DNA of 64,000 bases from Sweltsa coloradensis (Eukaryota; Arthropoda; Insecta; Plecoptera; Chloroperlidae). The notes below the pieces were generated by a model that had not been told where the DNA came from, made no database searches, and saw nothing but the letters and a program-made list of their open reading frames with translations. Made by a program: the position numbers and the translations under genes. The stretch covers positions 124,001 through 188,000 of the forward strand of contig JAMZAV010000068.1 in assembly GCA_024449915.1 (NCBI GenBank), read 5' to 3'. This document shows positions 43,881-57,168 of the stretch, piece by piece; position 1 is the first letter of the stretch, and each line of letters opens with the position of its first letter.

Positions 43881-46800
43881 ATTAAATTACTTTTTTATTT
43901 CGCAGTTATTATATTATAATAATTTAGTCTGTGGTAATCTATTTCAAAATTAAATATAGCTTAAAAAAACACCGTCATTTGTTAACTTTATAAATACTAC
44001 TCTCCCGTTATCCATTCTTTGCCCATCTTTCTTCCACTCTGCCTATTAATAACATATTTTCGTACATCCGAGATTGTACCTTTTAAAAGTTGGTATCCTT
44101 TGAACAACATAGTAGATTGCCATGCTTTCATTTATGAAGTACAAAAAAGACTTATCATTTCGACTACGGGTTCTTATTTTAATATTATTTTAGTCATCTA
44201 AAATAACATATTTTTTTATTCTTTAAAAAACTTAAAATCCTGTAGAGTCTAGGGTTTATTGTTACTGGAGACTATTTTATTCAACTTATTTGTCTATACA
44301 TTTTGAATTTTGATATTATTTATTTTTAGAAAATTCGAGACTGTTAATTATTCAAAAAAGTTCATCACGTCACAATTAAGTTTGTTATTTTAAAATATGA
44401 ATTATGTCAGTATTTTATAAGACGTTGTCAAAGAATGCACTAACCTGAATTATTTTTTGATATATTTTCATGAAACTCTTATTTGAACGATATATTATAT
44501 AACCAAACTGTTGCTTGGTATTACTCCTGTGAGTGATAATCATTTTGAAACAAAGTCTTCGTTACATTCGTATCACATTCACATATTTATACTTAATTGT
44601 CAAAATGGCCTAATGATAACAGCATGTATATTTTAAATTTAAATTGCAATTGTTCTAAACAATGATACGTTTTTCTTGTTAGATTGTATTGCTACTCGTT
44701 TTATTTATCACTTCATTTCATTTTTTCATACAATGTAACTAATTTCACTTATTGTTAAATGTAATTTGTATTTATGTAAGTTAATTAATTTTTGTTATTC
44801 TGTGTCTTTAAGGCAACCTTAATGTAAAGGCAGAGCTTTGTTTTAAAAAATAAAGTTGTACTATTACTTACCGTTATTATTCAAATCAGAAATGTTTAAA
44901 TACATCATAAGTTATAACATATCTACCAACAAACTTTTGTTTGAGCTTTCATGTTCCTCGAAAACTAAAAGATCGAGGCAGATTAATAGCTTGGCTTTAT
45001 AAACGAGTTCTATATTTATTTTGATGGATGAATGTTCGATGCTGTGCATCATTTGTTACCAACACACATAACGGTATGGGCAGGAATGGACGTTATTTTG
45101 GAAGATAATGCAAATCAATATTTCTCCTTCTACCCGTGTAGTAAAAGTAGATTGTCTTCTCTTGAGGATCTAGATTCTAGACAATTCACCATCAGCATAT
45201 AATATTATTACTGTGGTTTGGAGTATTAACCACACGTGATAAAGGGCAACCTGAGTGTTCTTATTTAAGTTTTACATTAAACGGTAAATTGAGTACGGAA
45301 CGAGTGCGAAAAACAACCAGTGCGAAGAACTATGTTATCCACTTTATATCCTCATTGTAATATAATTGAGTTTTGAACGCGTAAAACAGAGCAACTCGAA
45401 TAACGACCAGCATGGAAACTATAGTTTATATATAACGCGGGACTAGAGCCACCTACCATTTGTTATAATCCTTGTTGTTTATCAACGACAACATACAGTT
45501 ATAATTTAGGTTCGCGGTTGCAATATAAGATAATTTATTTCTTCTCTAGTTTATTATTTCGGGAAATAATGCTAGTTGATGCAGGGTGTCAAATCGTTTC
45601 ATTTCTTAGTCTCATTCCTGATTATATTATATTGGCCACATTAGAACGAATCCATACCCATTTGAAAGGAGTCGTGAACATTTTAAATCAATGTCAATGT
45701 GCCACTAAGAACATAAATTTTGCGAAGGTTATTTTATTAACGCTATCTAACTTCCATAAATCTATTACGTGATTTGTATCATATTTTAATTCATTATGAA
45801 ATGATACTATTTATGTAAGTGTGCTGTGACGAAAGGAGGTAAAAGAAAAACTATATAACTTACTCATAACCAAAAGAAAATGTTGGGCCGACTACAGATT
45901 TACAACTAATTTTTTGAAGTTCCTTTTAAAGTCTGCATTAAATATTGTTTTAGTTTAAAGTAACTTACTTATAATAGATTAGATTTTAATAATTGTAAAA
46001 ATTTACCGCACAAGACTATCATTGATTAATTTTTGTGCCGTTGTTTAATTAATGTTCTCCGTTTAGCGAGTACAATAATACAATGGGTGTCAAAGTCAGC
46101 AGAGTTTGGGCGGTAATTGTTTGTTTAACCTATCGTCAGTTTATTTGCTTTTCTGTTTAGTCACGAGTGATGTGGCATGTTTAGAGAACTTTAATTGACG
46201 TACCTTTAGTAAATAGAATAGAGATAAGTCAATTTGAGATATTATAAAACTTAACTCAGATTATTATCGATCATAATATCAAATGTTAGTTTCGTTATGC
46301 TTCATTATTGAAATTATTGGCAACAGTTCAAAGAAATGAACATACATTTTAAAATTAATTTATTGAACTTGATTTTAAATTCTTTCATGATCTTTGGTTT
46401 ATATGACAAGTTATATAGTAATGGATAAATAATATTTTCATTATTTATTATAATAAATAGATTGCCTTTTTATTTATCATAAACACCAACTTTTCAAGTA
46501 TAAAGACGAAAATCAAACTTTGATTTAAAATAAATTTATGAACGATCAAATTAACAATAGCAATTATTTTATGTGGGTTATTTATTGCAGGACATGTATA
46601 AACAGTGTTGTGTTTATGACTTCTACATCTGCATAATTAATTTATTGTGATGTTAATGTTAATTAATTTCAAATGCATCGAAACTTACACATTTTGTAAT
46701 GCTATCAAGGAGAAACTAATAAGAGCAGCGAGTGTAGAAAGTGCAAAACAAACAAAGCGGCAGACAGCGTCTTACAAATGTCTAATGCAGCCGCTCGCTT

Positions 46801-47134
46801 TTCATAAGCAATGTTTCGTAAGCCTGAGGTTAAGGCTAATTTCGTGTGACATCAACGCACAATAGAAGCAATTAACAACAACTATCACCGAAGTATAATA
46901 ACATTAAACAGAGAAACAAGATGTCCCAGATATTGTTAAAACAAGATATCATTCGAGCGTATTTATGGCAAAACTAGCTAGACGTCGACAAAGATGACAA
47001 AGAAGACGACTACCACGACGTGAGAACCTCACTTTCCATCCTGTCTCTGGCTGGATCTGGGAAGTATGGATATTATTTCCTTACCATATCTCCTAGTCTT
47101 GAGTAGCGCTTTATGATCTAACGGTTGACGCACC
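43881..47134. other. No gene recognised; possible retroelement 3' end
   Basis: AT-rich. Positions 44780-44870 (GGCAACCTTAATGTAAAGGC, then AAAAAATAAAGTTGTACTA) read like a retroelement or mRNA 3' end with AATAAAG, unconfirmed by a second copy. The segment 46700-46870 is GC-richer. No convincing gene. Confidence 0.45.
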
Positions 47135-47770
47135 CGGCGATTGTATCGCCCTCTAAATGATATTTTAAAATCAAAGAAAGATGACTGCAATCTTGGCTAA
47201 ATGAGTGAGAATTTTTTAATATAACGGGGAAATATCTATATTTTTTTGGGGGGAGGGGGAGGGGACGTACCGTCCCTATCAGCCATTATATACCAATTTT
47301 GGGACAAAAGTGCTACACTGAGCTAAGTGGCTACTCTTAATTTAAAACTACAATTTTTGTAATCTTGTATTTACATATCCTTCTACCTCCTTATCAGGAG
47401 AAAAGTTTTTAAGAAATATCGTGCGATGTACGATTTTTTAGTTTTGTACCTGCGAACGAAACAAAAATCGTACATCGAACGATATTTCAGAAAATCGTTT
47501 TTCCATAAAAGAAAGTGGAAGGCATCAATATGTAGAAACGATATTAAAAAATCGTCGCTCAAAATTAAGTTTGGCACCTAGCTCAGTGTTTACATTGTGC
47601 CACAGTTTGCATATAATGGCGGACACGAGACGTTACGCCCCCCCCCCCCTTCCCCAAATATTTAATGTGTTCCTGTTATATTCAAGATCATCTTTCATTT
47701 AACAGTTTTAAGTCATCTTCCTTTGACATTTTCAATATTGGTTATAAATGTCGATACAATAGCCTTAACC
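47135..47770. mobile_element. Foldback element FB, copy 2
   Basis: A ~635-bp palindrome related to 16.8-17.5 kb. The right end again reads as AATAGCCTTAA (47758-47768). The left end GGCGATTGTATCG (47137) mirrors CGATACAATAGCC (47752-47764). The centre is an almost perfect 26-bp stem (47413-47438 with 47463-47488, one mismatch) around a 24-nt loop. The left arm has a G-rich run at 47228-47254 and the right arm a run of 12 C (47638-47649) at a matching place. No coding capacity. Confidence 0.85.
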
Positions 47771-48514
47771 CAAATAAACTCAACGAAAACTAGATTCACG
47801 TGGCTATTATCCAGCGAAGAGAAAATGCATGCAGAATTGTGACATGAACTGATAAACCAGCCATACATAAAAATAATATTTTTTCACCGTAGCTATCACA
47901 CTTTCTTTTATTGTGAGTATTTTTTATGATGTATGCTATTTTACTTAAATTTACATGAACGGGTATAGGAGTGGAGATCGATGCTAGTTTATCAACAGAT
48001 TGCCAAAGGAATATAGATACACAAATACAATTTTAATAAGCATTTCTTGGATGGAGGGATTCTTTGGTGAGGTGCCGGGTTTCGTGATTCCCGCATTTAG
48101 TAGTACGTTCCTTTCTACTTTTGAATGAACCATTTTAAATGACAAGTCATGTCTTCTGGTACTGTTTCTGTGTTGTATGATTCCCACTTGACGTGAGGAG
48201 CCCGTATTTGACTAGGAAAGGACAGTATGTAATTTTCTCTGAGAATGCGATTTCAACCTTTTCCATGAGCAGTGTCAGATTACTTCTTCTTATTAAGTTG
48301 AAGCATATTTAAAAATATACGCAATATATCAAATCTTTTTTTGGTTGAGTGACATTATTCACAAAGGGGAGCAGAAAAGTTGTATCCTGATAAGGCGATG
48401 ATTTTCATCCTAAATATTTTCAATGTCAACTTTACATGAACACTTTCGAAATTGATCTTTCAAATATTAATTCGGAAGTCTATCGGTTAATAATATACTA
48501 TATTCAATCTGCGT
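47771..48514. other. No gene recognised; isolated dispersed motif
   Basis: Contains the motif TTTGGTGAGGTGCCGGGT at 48063-48080, one base shorter than the consensus. Otherwise AT-rich unique DNA. Confidence 0.55.
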
Positions 48515-48757
48515 TGCTGATATATGATCCCCAACATCGACTATCCTTGGCAAACAGTTTACCACTGCAGCGTTTACTTATATAGTATTGTTTCAGTTGT
48601 CATCATTACATAATTTAGAGTGCTCCTTAAAATATATGCGCGATTTCACGTTTTAAGTTATGGTGAACTTGCCTGTTGAATATGCGCTCCCCAACTCGAC
48701 CTATCCTTTGTATGCCTAACAGTTTACTACACTGGCGTTCATGTTTATGATTGTTTT
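48515..48757. repeat. Degenerate direct duplication, ~157-bp spacing
   Basis: ATGATCCCCAACATCGACTA ... AACAGTTTACCACTGCAGCG near 48525-48575 recurs as ATGCGCTCCCCAACTCGACC ... AACAGTTTACTACACTGGCG near 48681-48737. Copies are ~75% alike by eye and belong to one old duplication. Confidence 0.65.
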
Positions 48758-49539
48758 ATGGCTTTAAGCATTCTTTCATCTTAAGATGCATGACAACTTT
48801 AAGGCGCTTTTTATTGGGCTAGCACGGAGCTTCACCTTCAACCCCCTACAATTTAACCCTTTCTTGAAATTTCTCAATTTTTCGTTGCTTTTATGTTGAG
48901 TGCTACAGGCTGCATACTTATGTCTTACTTTGCTCCCACTCTCCACGCATACCCTCGCGCTTGCTTTGTATTATTCATGCTAAGTCAAATTTAATTACAA
49001 GCCTTCTAATCAACTTGGGCGTAGGGGTTTATAATTACTTTCGTTTTTTCTTTAGGGATTTTTTTACCTCCGTTTGTAATTACAATGATGTAATGTTCGC
49101 CTTTGTTTTTAGATATTTTGAGAACTAGACGGGTTTATGAAGTGCATTTTTCGTACACCGTAATACATCTTAAGTAGATCATATTTCACCCTATATCATA
49201 TTCCATACGTACGCTGACTTTGAATTTCGAGCAGCCAAGAGAGGAAAAATAGAGTCAAGAGCGGGCCAGCTTCGTCGTCTTTAATGGCCTGTCTTATGTA
49301 GCACTTGCGTGGAATTTTGGTGAAAACATTCGTGGAATTTTTCTTTAATGCGTTTACGTGTGGATGCATGCGTGAGCGTGCCAGATCTATTTCGTACCGG
49401 TGAGGGAATCGGGATCATCTTCTTAAAAGCGGGAAGGACATTCTGCTATTTTGTCGTAACAACTTTCGAATATTTCAGTAACAAAAAATGTTCTTTTATA
49501 TTGTATCTTCACCGGATCACATTATTGTCCCATTTATAC
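48758..49539. other. No gene recognised
   Basis: Unique DNA, slightly GC-richer at 49255-49450 with an 85-codon frame (49348-49605) that shows no domain and runs into the LINE tail. Confidence 0.5.
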
Positions 49540-49745
49540 GATTTATTTTATTTTTATTTTATTTATTTATTTAATGTCTATATCCTATTCAGTTATAAAA
49601 ACTGATATACAAAGGAGGGCAACTAAATAAATCTAATTACATAGATGCAGACACAACAATGAACTACATTTAAGTAAATATTTGAAATAGTAATATAACA
49701 ACAATGCATTAAAAGCTCAACAAATTTGATAACCAATAAAAAGGA
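49540..49745 (-). mobile_element. LINE family D, 3' end copy 2
   Basis: Reverse-strand 3' UTR with the same terminus as 14.65 kb: the AGTTTTTATAACTGAATAGG inverted stretch, then an (AAATAA)n-rich tail. The match continues through GAACTACATTTAAGTAAATA. No coding sequence. Confidence 0.78.
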
Positions 49746-50815
49746 TATTAAATGCATTTTTTTTTAAAGATTCAATGATCCATTCATCTCTCTTTGAATT
49801 CAAGGACAAAATACAATCAATGAAAATGCAAATATTCTTCTATAGTGACTATAGGCCTTTATACATTTTAATTATCGTCCTTCTATTCAAAAGCCCACCA
49901 CAGACCACTAATCTTTAAATACGCCATAGAACACGCGTTTAAAGGGCATTGCAGCTTTTCGGTATGAAGTTTGTCGACTCCACCATACACGTGGCAGGAG
50001 ATACACAACCCAGGAGATACACAACAGAACACGCCCACCACCATTCTAGCATTATAAATTTATAATTTTTGCTTCACAACTTTCTACCAGGCACGTATTA
50101 GTATAATTTACTGTACATATTCAAAATCGCCATATAGTTGGTTATTCAGTGATTGTAACCTTTTTTTTTTATAAAAATCGTGGAGGCACATAAATTTATG
50201 TTTTCTAGTAGATGTTCCCCGATTGACAAAACACTGCATCAGAATCGCTCTTGTTTCAAAGCGTAGATAGCAAGCATAGCATAGATTTGGCATTGACAAC
50301 CAAAGCGATATCATAAAAGCTCAGTCCTTACTCCCTATTGCAGTAGATAGAATACAAAAAAAGTTATTATAAAAAGTCGATTGCAATGCAAGGTTGCAAC
50401 ATGTCAAAAAAGACATGTTGTCAAACTGCTTAAGGAGGAACGGCAACAGATTGTCGGCTGTGCATTGATCACCGGTTTCAACGATGTAACAATATTTTTA
50501 AAGAAGTAACGATCTACTTATTTCTAATAAAATCACACAAATTTAAAAGCAATTTTTCATGAAGGCACGTTTCAATGTGGATATTTGGGACCACGCGCAA
50601 TAGACAACACGGAATAAATTTCATCGATTAGATTTGAAATACTATTATGTAAACATCCTTTGTATTGGTTGTTCACTATATTACTCATTGATTTTAATAT
50701 TTCAACTCTGAATGCTAATTAAAACTTACCATCGTTTCAATGCTACTTTTCCATAGAATATTATCCATATTTTATGTTGGTGATGGATGTATAATTTAAC
50801 CTGTCATTCCACATA
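49746..50815. other. No gene recognised; hairpin
   Basis: A perfect 9-bp hairpin CAACATGTC-aaaaaa-GACATGTTG lies at 50397-50420. Otherwise AT-rich unique DNA. Confidence 0.6.
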
Positions 50816-51000
50816 TTTTGAATGCTGTTCTGTTATGCGCTCCATCACGTATTCAAGTACCCTACGTTAGTGGAGCAACCATTACGCTAATCACAGCAAC
50901 GATTGGAAGTGAAATGCATTTGATTGACAAACCACGCCACATGCTTCCGCACCTACGAGGCATTTGTGTTTCCTATCACCAATTTAAATTACGATGTTGT
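50816..51000. promoter_or_regulatory. Candidate regulatory stretch
   Basis: A unique, higher-complexity block including ATGCATTTGATTGACAAACC and a GACAAACCACGCCACATG segment. TGATTGACA is a PBX/MEIS-type composite site. A 91-codon frame crosses the block but ends in an (ATT)n-derived Ile run and shows no domain. Confidence 0.22.
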
Positions 51001-51325
51001 ATCATTATTATTATAATCATCCAAAAACTAGCTACATCGCAATGCGTGGGTTTCACATGTGATCGATTACACAATTACATGATGCGATTCTAAACCAACA
51101 CCTGGTTCAAAATAAAGCAGTTGATCTACAATGCATCAATTTGCTGGTGGAAGAGCTATATATTTACGTACTCTTATTAAACTGATATATTGATCGTTTG
51201 TGCTTGTAGAGCCTAAATACATTAGATATAGCTATTTCGTAGTCAATAGTGAAGTGACTTCTTTGTTTCTTGAACAAAATTCGTTAAAAATAAGCTCTTA
51301 TACATAGATATTACTAGCCTCCACC
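51001..51325. other. No gene recognised
   Basis: AT-rich unique DNA. Confidence 0.6.
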
Positions 51326-51367
51326 AAACATCACATGTATCTCATCAAACGTCACATGTATCTCATG
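51326..51367. repeat. Tandem duplication, 21-bp unit x2
   Basis: AAACATCACATGTATCTCAT followed by AAACGTCACATGTATCTCAT, with two differences per 21 bp. TCACATGT may be an E-box-containing element. Confidence 0.9.
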
Positions 51368-53500
51368 TTTGCTGAAAAACCATAGCTGGTCAACAAGTTA
51401 CTGCTCACATATCTTCACGGTTTTAATGTTTGAAATAAGTCTGATAAGAAAATGAACATTGAATATAACAAAGTTTAACTAATAGTGTAGACTGTATAGA
51501 TCAAACATATGTGGTACGTTCGTAAATCATATATCAAGCTTATATGTTTTCGTTTATCGTCCGTCTAAACGGAGCCCTCCGCTACGTTTTTCATCAGTGG
51601 CGAATGAATTTTTGATGACAACATCTAAATCGATTAATGTCGACTTAAGCTATGCCTTTGTGTGTGCTACCATTAATTATGAACAACAACAATCAGCGTT
51701 AACGACTCTAATCATGGTAATCTAGGGTTGTAGGATTGTCGGTGATCGCGTTGTCCCATTGCCGCACACACAGGTATTAGAAAACAACAGGTTCTAGCTT
51801 AGTACGAGTAAATAAATCAAACGTTACCTTTCCACTTCGCTCTCCGACCATTTTTGGCTCGTTAACACATGCTAAAACTCGTGAAGCGCTGTTTCAGATT
51901 GTGCAAATTTGAATATTTTTCAAACAATCTTTATTATTTTGCGTACATTTGTGTTGTCTAAATTATTTTTGTTGTCCTCGGTTGTAAATCACTTGTTATA
52001 ACTAAGTTTAGATCTTATCTAAAGAAAACCATAAAATATAGTTTTTCGAAACAAATTTGATGGTGGAATGAATATTTCGCTTTTCTTTAGTAAAAACTCG
52101 GGGTAAACGCTGAATTTAATAAATGTATTTAGACAAAGAGTTTTCTTAGTTTTATTTTAAAACACTTAATTCTAAAATGTGCACTCGCCTGTGAAAAGCC
52201 AACTCGGTTTGTTTTAGCTATGCAAAGCTCGCTGAGTGCTCGGTGACATAGTTTCTGTGGGTCTGGGTGGCTTTGGACTTACGGGCGCCCATACAGTCCA
52301 AGGAGCTTAGCTTAACTCGAAGCAGACGAACCAACCTTATCTTTTTACTCTCGCGTTGTGTCGATTTAACTCGGTTTTTATAAACTTGAAATTCAGTCGT
52401 TAATCTTTCAATATACTGTATAAAACATGCTATCTTTGTTTCAAATCCCAAGCGTAATAAAATTACACCTAAATCATATTAAAAATATCAATAATGTAAG
52501 CGTTAAGTTCGTATCAACTTTTGAATATTCATTATGTGGTTTAAACTGATGATGAACCAAACCGTTTATATTTGACTACAAGTATGACTATGTGTTGTTT
52601 GTCCAAGTAACAGCATTAAAATACATAATTTTTTTCCAAATTGACAATAAACGTGCACAGTTGTGTATTTAATTTTCCTACCCTTTGTTGTCATAGACGC
52701 GTATTCACTCAACAACTAGTAACATATTTTATTCAAGTTGATTCGGTTAGATAAAATAGGCTACAGAATAGTTTGGTCAAAATTGTCTTGTTGCCTTTCA
52801 TAATTTTGGCGAGTATTTCAGACAAATACACGGAACTAAAATACCAAAAATAATAAATAAATACAATACGTACTTTGGTGCATAATTGAATAAAGAGCTT
52901 GTTTCTAGATTTTATAATTAAATTGTGGTTGCTCATTTCCCAAGCACATGCAAACACTTCCCATATTGATCACTCGAGCATGGAACTATGAATACTCTCT
53001 CGACCACATAAACTCTACAATCTCCAATATGGTTTTCCATGTCAAACCATACAGCCACACACAATCAAAAACTGACTGAATACACACACGTCAACTTCAA
53101 AGCGAAGCGATATCCAGCAAAATCAATATTTCAACATAAATTGATAAAATTACACAATAATTAACTACCGGTGATGGATGAGTGGTTAAGTTTTATCAGC
53201 GATTTGATTTTAATTGATGTATGCAAATTGAATCCACATTGAATGATAAGCCAGCGTTTCTAACCGTCGTTGCAAAGTCACACGCGACACTGTATGTTGT
53301 TTCCGAGAGTGTGGTGTTGGTGTATTATATAACCAACCTGCAATGACAAACTCTCCATGGGTTATAATGACTATTTTTAACAAATTTTAAGTTTTTTAAA
53401 ATAATAATTAGTTAGGTACAATACAAGGAACTTATTTAATCATACGACTATAAAGGGAATTACAATGTCGTCAACAATGTGATAAAACAAATAGCCATGT
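51368..53500. other. No gene recognised
   Basis: AT-rich unique DNA. A GC-richer stretch around 52210-52370 carries a minus-strand frame of 77 codons with no recognised domain. Confidence 0.55.
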
Positions 53501-53586
53501 GTAGTAACAGGCCTTATACAAAAAATAAGATAAAGATCATTTTGTAGTTATAGGCCTAACACAAAAAATAAGATTTGTGATTATAT
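53501..53586. repeat. Tandem duplication, ~43-bp unit x2
   Basis: GTAGTAACAGGCCTTATACA then AAAAATAAGATAAAG (53501) is followed by GTAGTTATAGGCCTAACACA then AAAAATAAGATTTG (53544). Moderately diverged. Confidence 0.85.
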
Positions 53587-56398
53587 TATAGATGGAAAAG
53601 CTACAATATTTGAAAGAAAAGATATGAAAACCTAGAAATCCAGCAACCGAAATTGTATTCAGCTTGATTTTGCCACTAGGCTCAAGATAACACTATTCGC
53701 CGCTCTAAAATAACGTGTACATTGTTAACAAGCGATGCAACTTTGATTAATTGGACGGTGATGAAATGAAAATACTACGAGCATGTTTTTTTTAATGAGA
53801 TATTGCCATTGACATGAAAATGAACTTAAAAACACGTCAATATGATGATGCAAGCCCGCATGCAATTACTTTTATTGTTGGCCTGAGTTAATGAACATGC
53901 AGGTTTCAATAAATAATCTAGTGTTCTGTAAAAACAACACAATTTCCGCAACGGAGGCTTAGCCTACATTTTCTCATTTCGTCTCTCTGTTAAGCCTCAC
54001 TCCTCGTATTTTCATTCGTTTTCGGTTTCCATCCAGAGCTGCTGATTTTACTTCCGTAACATGACACTCTTCAAGCTGTAACATCGTTTTCATTTTAGTT
54101 TTATATTTTTGTATGATTCTGTTTCAATTATGCAGGTGAAAAATAAATACGCTCATGTCGAATGAAATTGCCACATCTCAATAATGTACTTATTTTATTT
54201 TACATTCTACGAAAAGTAGTTTTTTTTAATAGCGCCACTTCTTATTGTGTCTCTTTTTCAAATATCTCAACCTCTAAACGAGAAAAGAAATTGTTTGTTC
54301 TTGTCACACAAATCCAGCCCGTGTTGTTTTATCTCTGATTACGTTGAAAACACCGAACTGAGAGCGGTTATTCAACAAGTATGGGTGAGAACAAAGTGCA
54401 GGACGTTCATTCAACCAACAAACTAATAGCGATCGCCTCGGCACCAGGTGAACGAGTCGCTTGTTTAAAAATGATATAATTATTTTTAAGAGTCAAATAA
54501 CTTTGCACCATCTTAAACATGTTGTAGAATAAGATGTTGGGAAATACGAACAAAACACTTTTTGGATTTGAGAACGAAAATATATATTGGATGAAATTAT
54601 ATTGGATAAGATGCTGAAAGATGGATTATGAACGAAGCATGCAGGAAGATGTACATAATGAACGAAACAATTTGTTAAGCAGTGTTGACACAATAGCATA
54701 CATATTATAATGGAACTTGAGAGTGTTTGTGCGTGTGAGTCATTAAAATAGAATGATAGGCGAGCATTTATTGATTTAATTGATGTTTTATTTATAGGCT
54801 GGAGCTCCAATAAAGTTGGAGTTGCGGGTTGACACTGTAAAGTTAGTACGGGAGGGGGATGGAGGGGGGGGGGGGTCAGAAGGGCAAACTATGCGTGTGT
54901 GGAACGGTGCCCGAGCAAAGTTTGTGAAGTAAGGTACGGCCCCCCAGTTTCGGATAATGATTGTGTAATTGGATACTATAAGGTAAATACATGTAGCGTT
55001 AGTATAAGTGTAATGGTTTGTAGGAAAGTACATTGGCCTTGGAAAAATGATTTAGCCTAATACATAATATCATGCATATTTCAATGGATAACCAGCCATT
55101 GTCTACAGGTTTATTAACACGTTGAAATACAACAATAAAAGCATTAGAGCCAAGTAGGCCATTTATAGAATTAACTGCGCAGGCTCGCTCCGTTGCAAAG
55201 CATTACGGTAGAAATGGAGTTGGCACGTCAAATATCATAAGCTCGGGTGTGTGACGGACTGCACTGACTGTGTGGGAGACGCAGTCCTACACACACTTGA
55301 GCATTTAACATTTTGCGCGTAGATTTCCTTGTTTACTGAAAAATTTGCGTGCGCTATAGCATTATTTTGAAAATCGTCTAATGCCACCTCAGTTTGACAA
55401 ATTTTACTACCCAACAAAATTTTATCTGTAGTTGTTGTTATTGCTAAGTTCTTGCCAACCAATGATCACAAATATCCACAAACCATACAAATAAAAAGGA
55501 ATTGCGACTTTCTACGAACGTCATAATCACCCCCCCCCCCCCCCTTAAGGAAAAACAATATTTCTGTAACATTTCTAGTTAACGTTTTTCTTTGTAAAAA
55601 CATTGTAATACTCGAATGTTGTATTGTTGAAGTTTTTATCATTATATACTCAAGTCAGTATTGGTTAGTGTAAGATAAACGCACTATCAAGAGTCCTATA
55701 CGTGAAATAAGAACATGTCAATCGACTTAACTCGTTTAAGATTATTTATTAACTTATCCGGCCTTTCGATTGGATGTCACCACCAATCTTTGTCAAGTAC
55801 AACAAAACAACTCCAAATCAAACCAAAATTTAAAATCAATTCAAGAGAAAACAATAACGACAATTCATGAGTAACATAAACAAACACAATATAAAACTAT
55901 TGTCAAAGAAGTTATAAAAAAGGTACAAGCGGAAAGTCATCGAGGCAAAGAAAATAAGTCTGCTTATTACGTTGGCTGATTTCTTGTTTTACTTCTTTCT
56001 GGTCATAGGGCAATTGTCTAGTGGCAGGTAGCACGGTTGATAATGATAATAATTTAAATTTTATTAACACACTGTGGGGGGGGGGGGGGGGGGGGGTACG
56101 TGCAAGATAATAATATTACTGTGAGAGAAGTGGGAGGAAATGTGTGGGTGTACCCATGTGAGTAAAAGTCTGTAAATTTTCTCAGCATTTTTATGTTCGG
56201 CTAAGTTAATGTAATTAAAAGTTTTAATATTTATAATTTAAATTGAAACCACACACCGTAAGCTTAAGGTATTTTGGCTTTTTGTCTGACACTTATGATG
56301 TTATTTCCATTATGCCCATTTTTCTCAACGAGATTTACTGGCTTTTGGGAATGATAGACTTGCCTTTTGAAAGCATTGAAAAATAAATCAATAAATCA
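53587..56398. other. No gene recognised; three long G/C homopolymers
   Basis: Runs of 12 G at 54864-54875, 15 C at 55530-55544 and 21 G at 56076-56096. Minus-strand frames at 54493-55462 have no recognisable domain, and one crosses a poly-G tract. Otherwise AT-rich. Confidence 0.6.
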
Positions 56399-57168
56399 TT
56401 GGATGAGCGTAGCGAGCGAAGCGAAGATTCCATTTCACTACACTGGAGAAAAAAATCAGGAATGTTTTCTTTTCTTTTTTTTCTGTATTTTTGTGTGTTT
56501 GTCAGCACGATTCCGGCTATACCGATACTCCAATTGCGATCAAATTTTCTGGAGGCCTTCGAAATCTCTAAACTTAGAACTGCCACGTTTTTGAGCGCAA
56601 TCGAAAAATTATTTTTCATGAAAATCGCAATTTTACGATTTTTTTCGATTTTTAAAAAAATTCTTCGACTTGTAACACCTACATGCTTTATCCGATTTTC
56701 ATGATTTTTTCACAGAACCTTAATTTTTTGAATTAAGATATTCGTGTGAAATTTGAGCGCAATCGAAATATTATTTGTCATGAATATCGAAATTTTACGA
56801 GTTTTTTTCTTTTTTAAAACAGTTGACTTATAACACCTACATGCTTTATCCTATTGTTATGATTTTTTTCACAGAATTTTAATTTTATGAATTAATATAT
56901 TTGTGTTAAATTTGAGCGCAATCGAATAATTATTTCTTATGAAAATTGCAATTTTACGATCTTTTACTTTTTTAAAATTTCGATTGATTAAAATTTACTA
57001 AATTTAAGTTAATTTTTAATTTTTTTTTTTTTTTTTTTTTAAATTCGACTTAGTAATGATTTTTTCACAGAACAACAGAAAATCCGCATAACACATGGCA
57101 GTTCAATGCACCAATTACGCTCATCCAACAACGCGGCGGGACTTAAACGTTTTCCTGGTTATGGTTAT
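56399..57168 (+). repeat. R1c: R1 repeat with satellite-like monomers
   Basis: Begins TTGGATGAGCG (56399-56409). The complementary far end CGCTCATCCAA (57119-57129) is a perfect 11-bp match. The conserved tail CAACGCGGCGGGACTTAAAC then GTTTTCC (to 57154) follows. Inside, after the ~190-bp head, ~160-bp monomers begin at 56593, 56755 and 56914, each opening with GAGCGCAATCGAA. The third decays into a poly-T region. No protein is encoded; the head frame (DERSERSEDSIS...) repeats in R1d only because the DNA repeats. Confidence 0.8.

Noticed and set aside
44780..44875. 3' end of a host gene
   Set aside because: AATAAAG and an mRNA-like end are present, but no upstream coding sequence was found. 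A retroelement tail is equally likely.
50397..50420. Rho-independent-type terminator
   Set aside because: The hairpin lacks a following T-run and bacterial terminators are not expected here. Probably chance.
56399..56704. Protein-coding gene from the repeated frame beginning DERSERSEDSIS
   Set aside because: The similarity among frames in R1 copies is explained by DNA repetition. Frames are short, low-complexity and broken.
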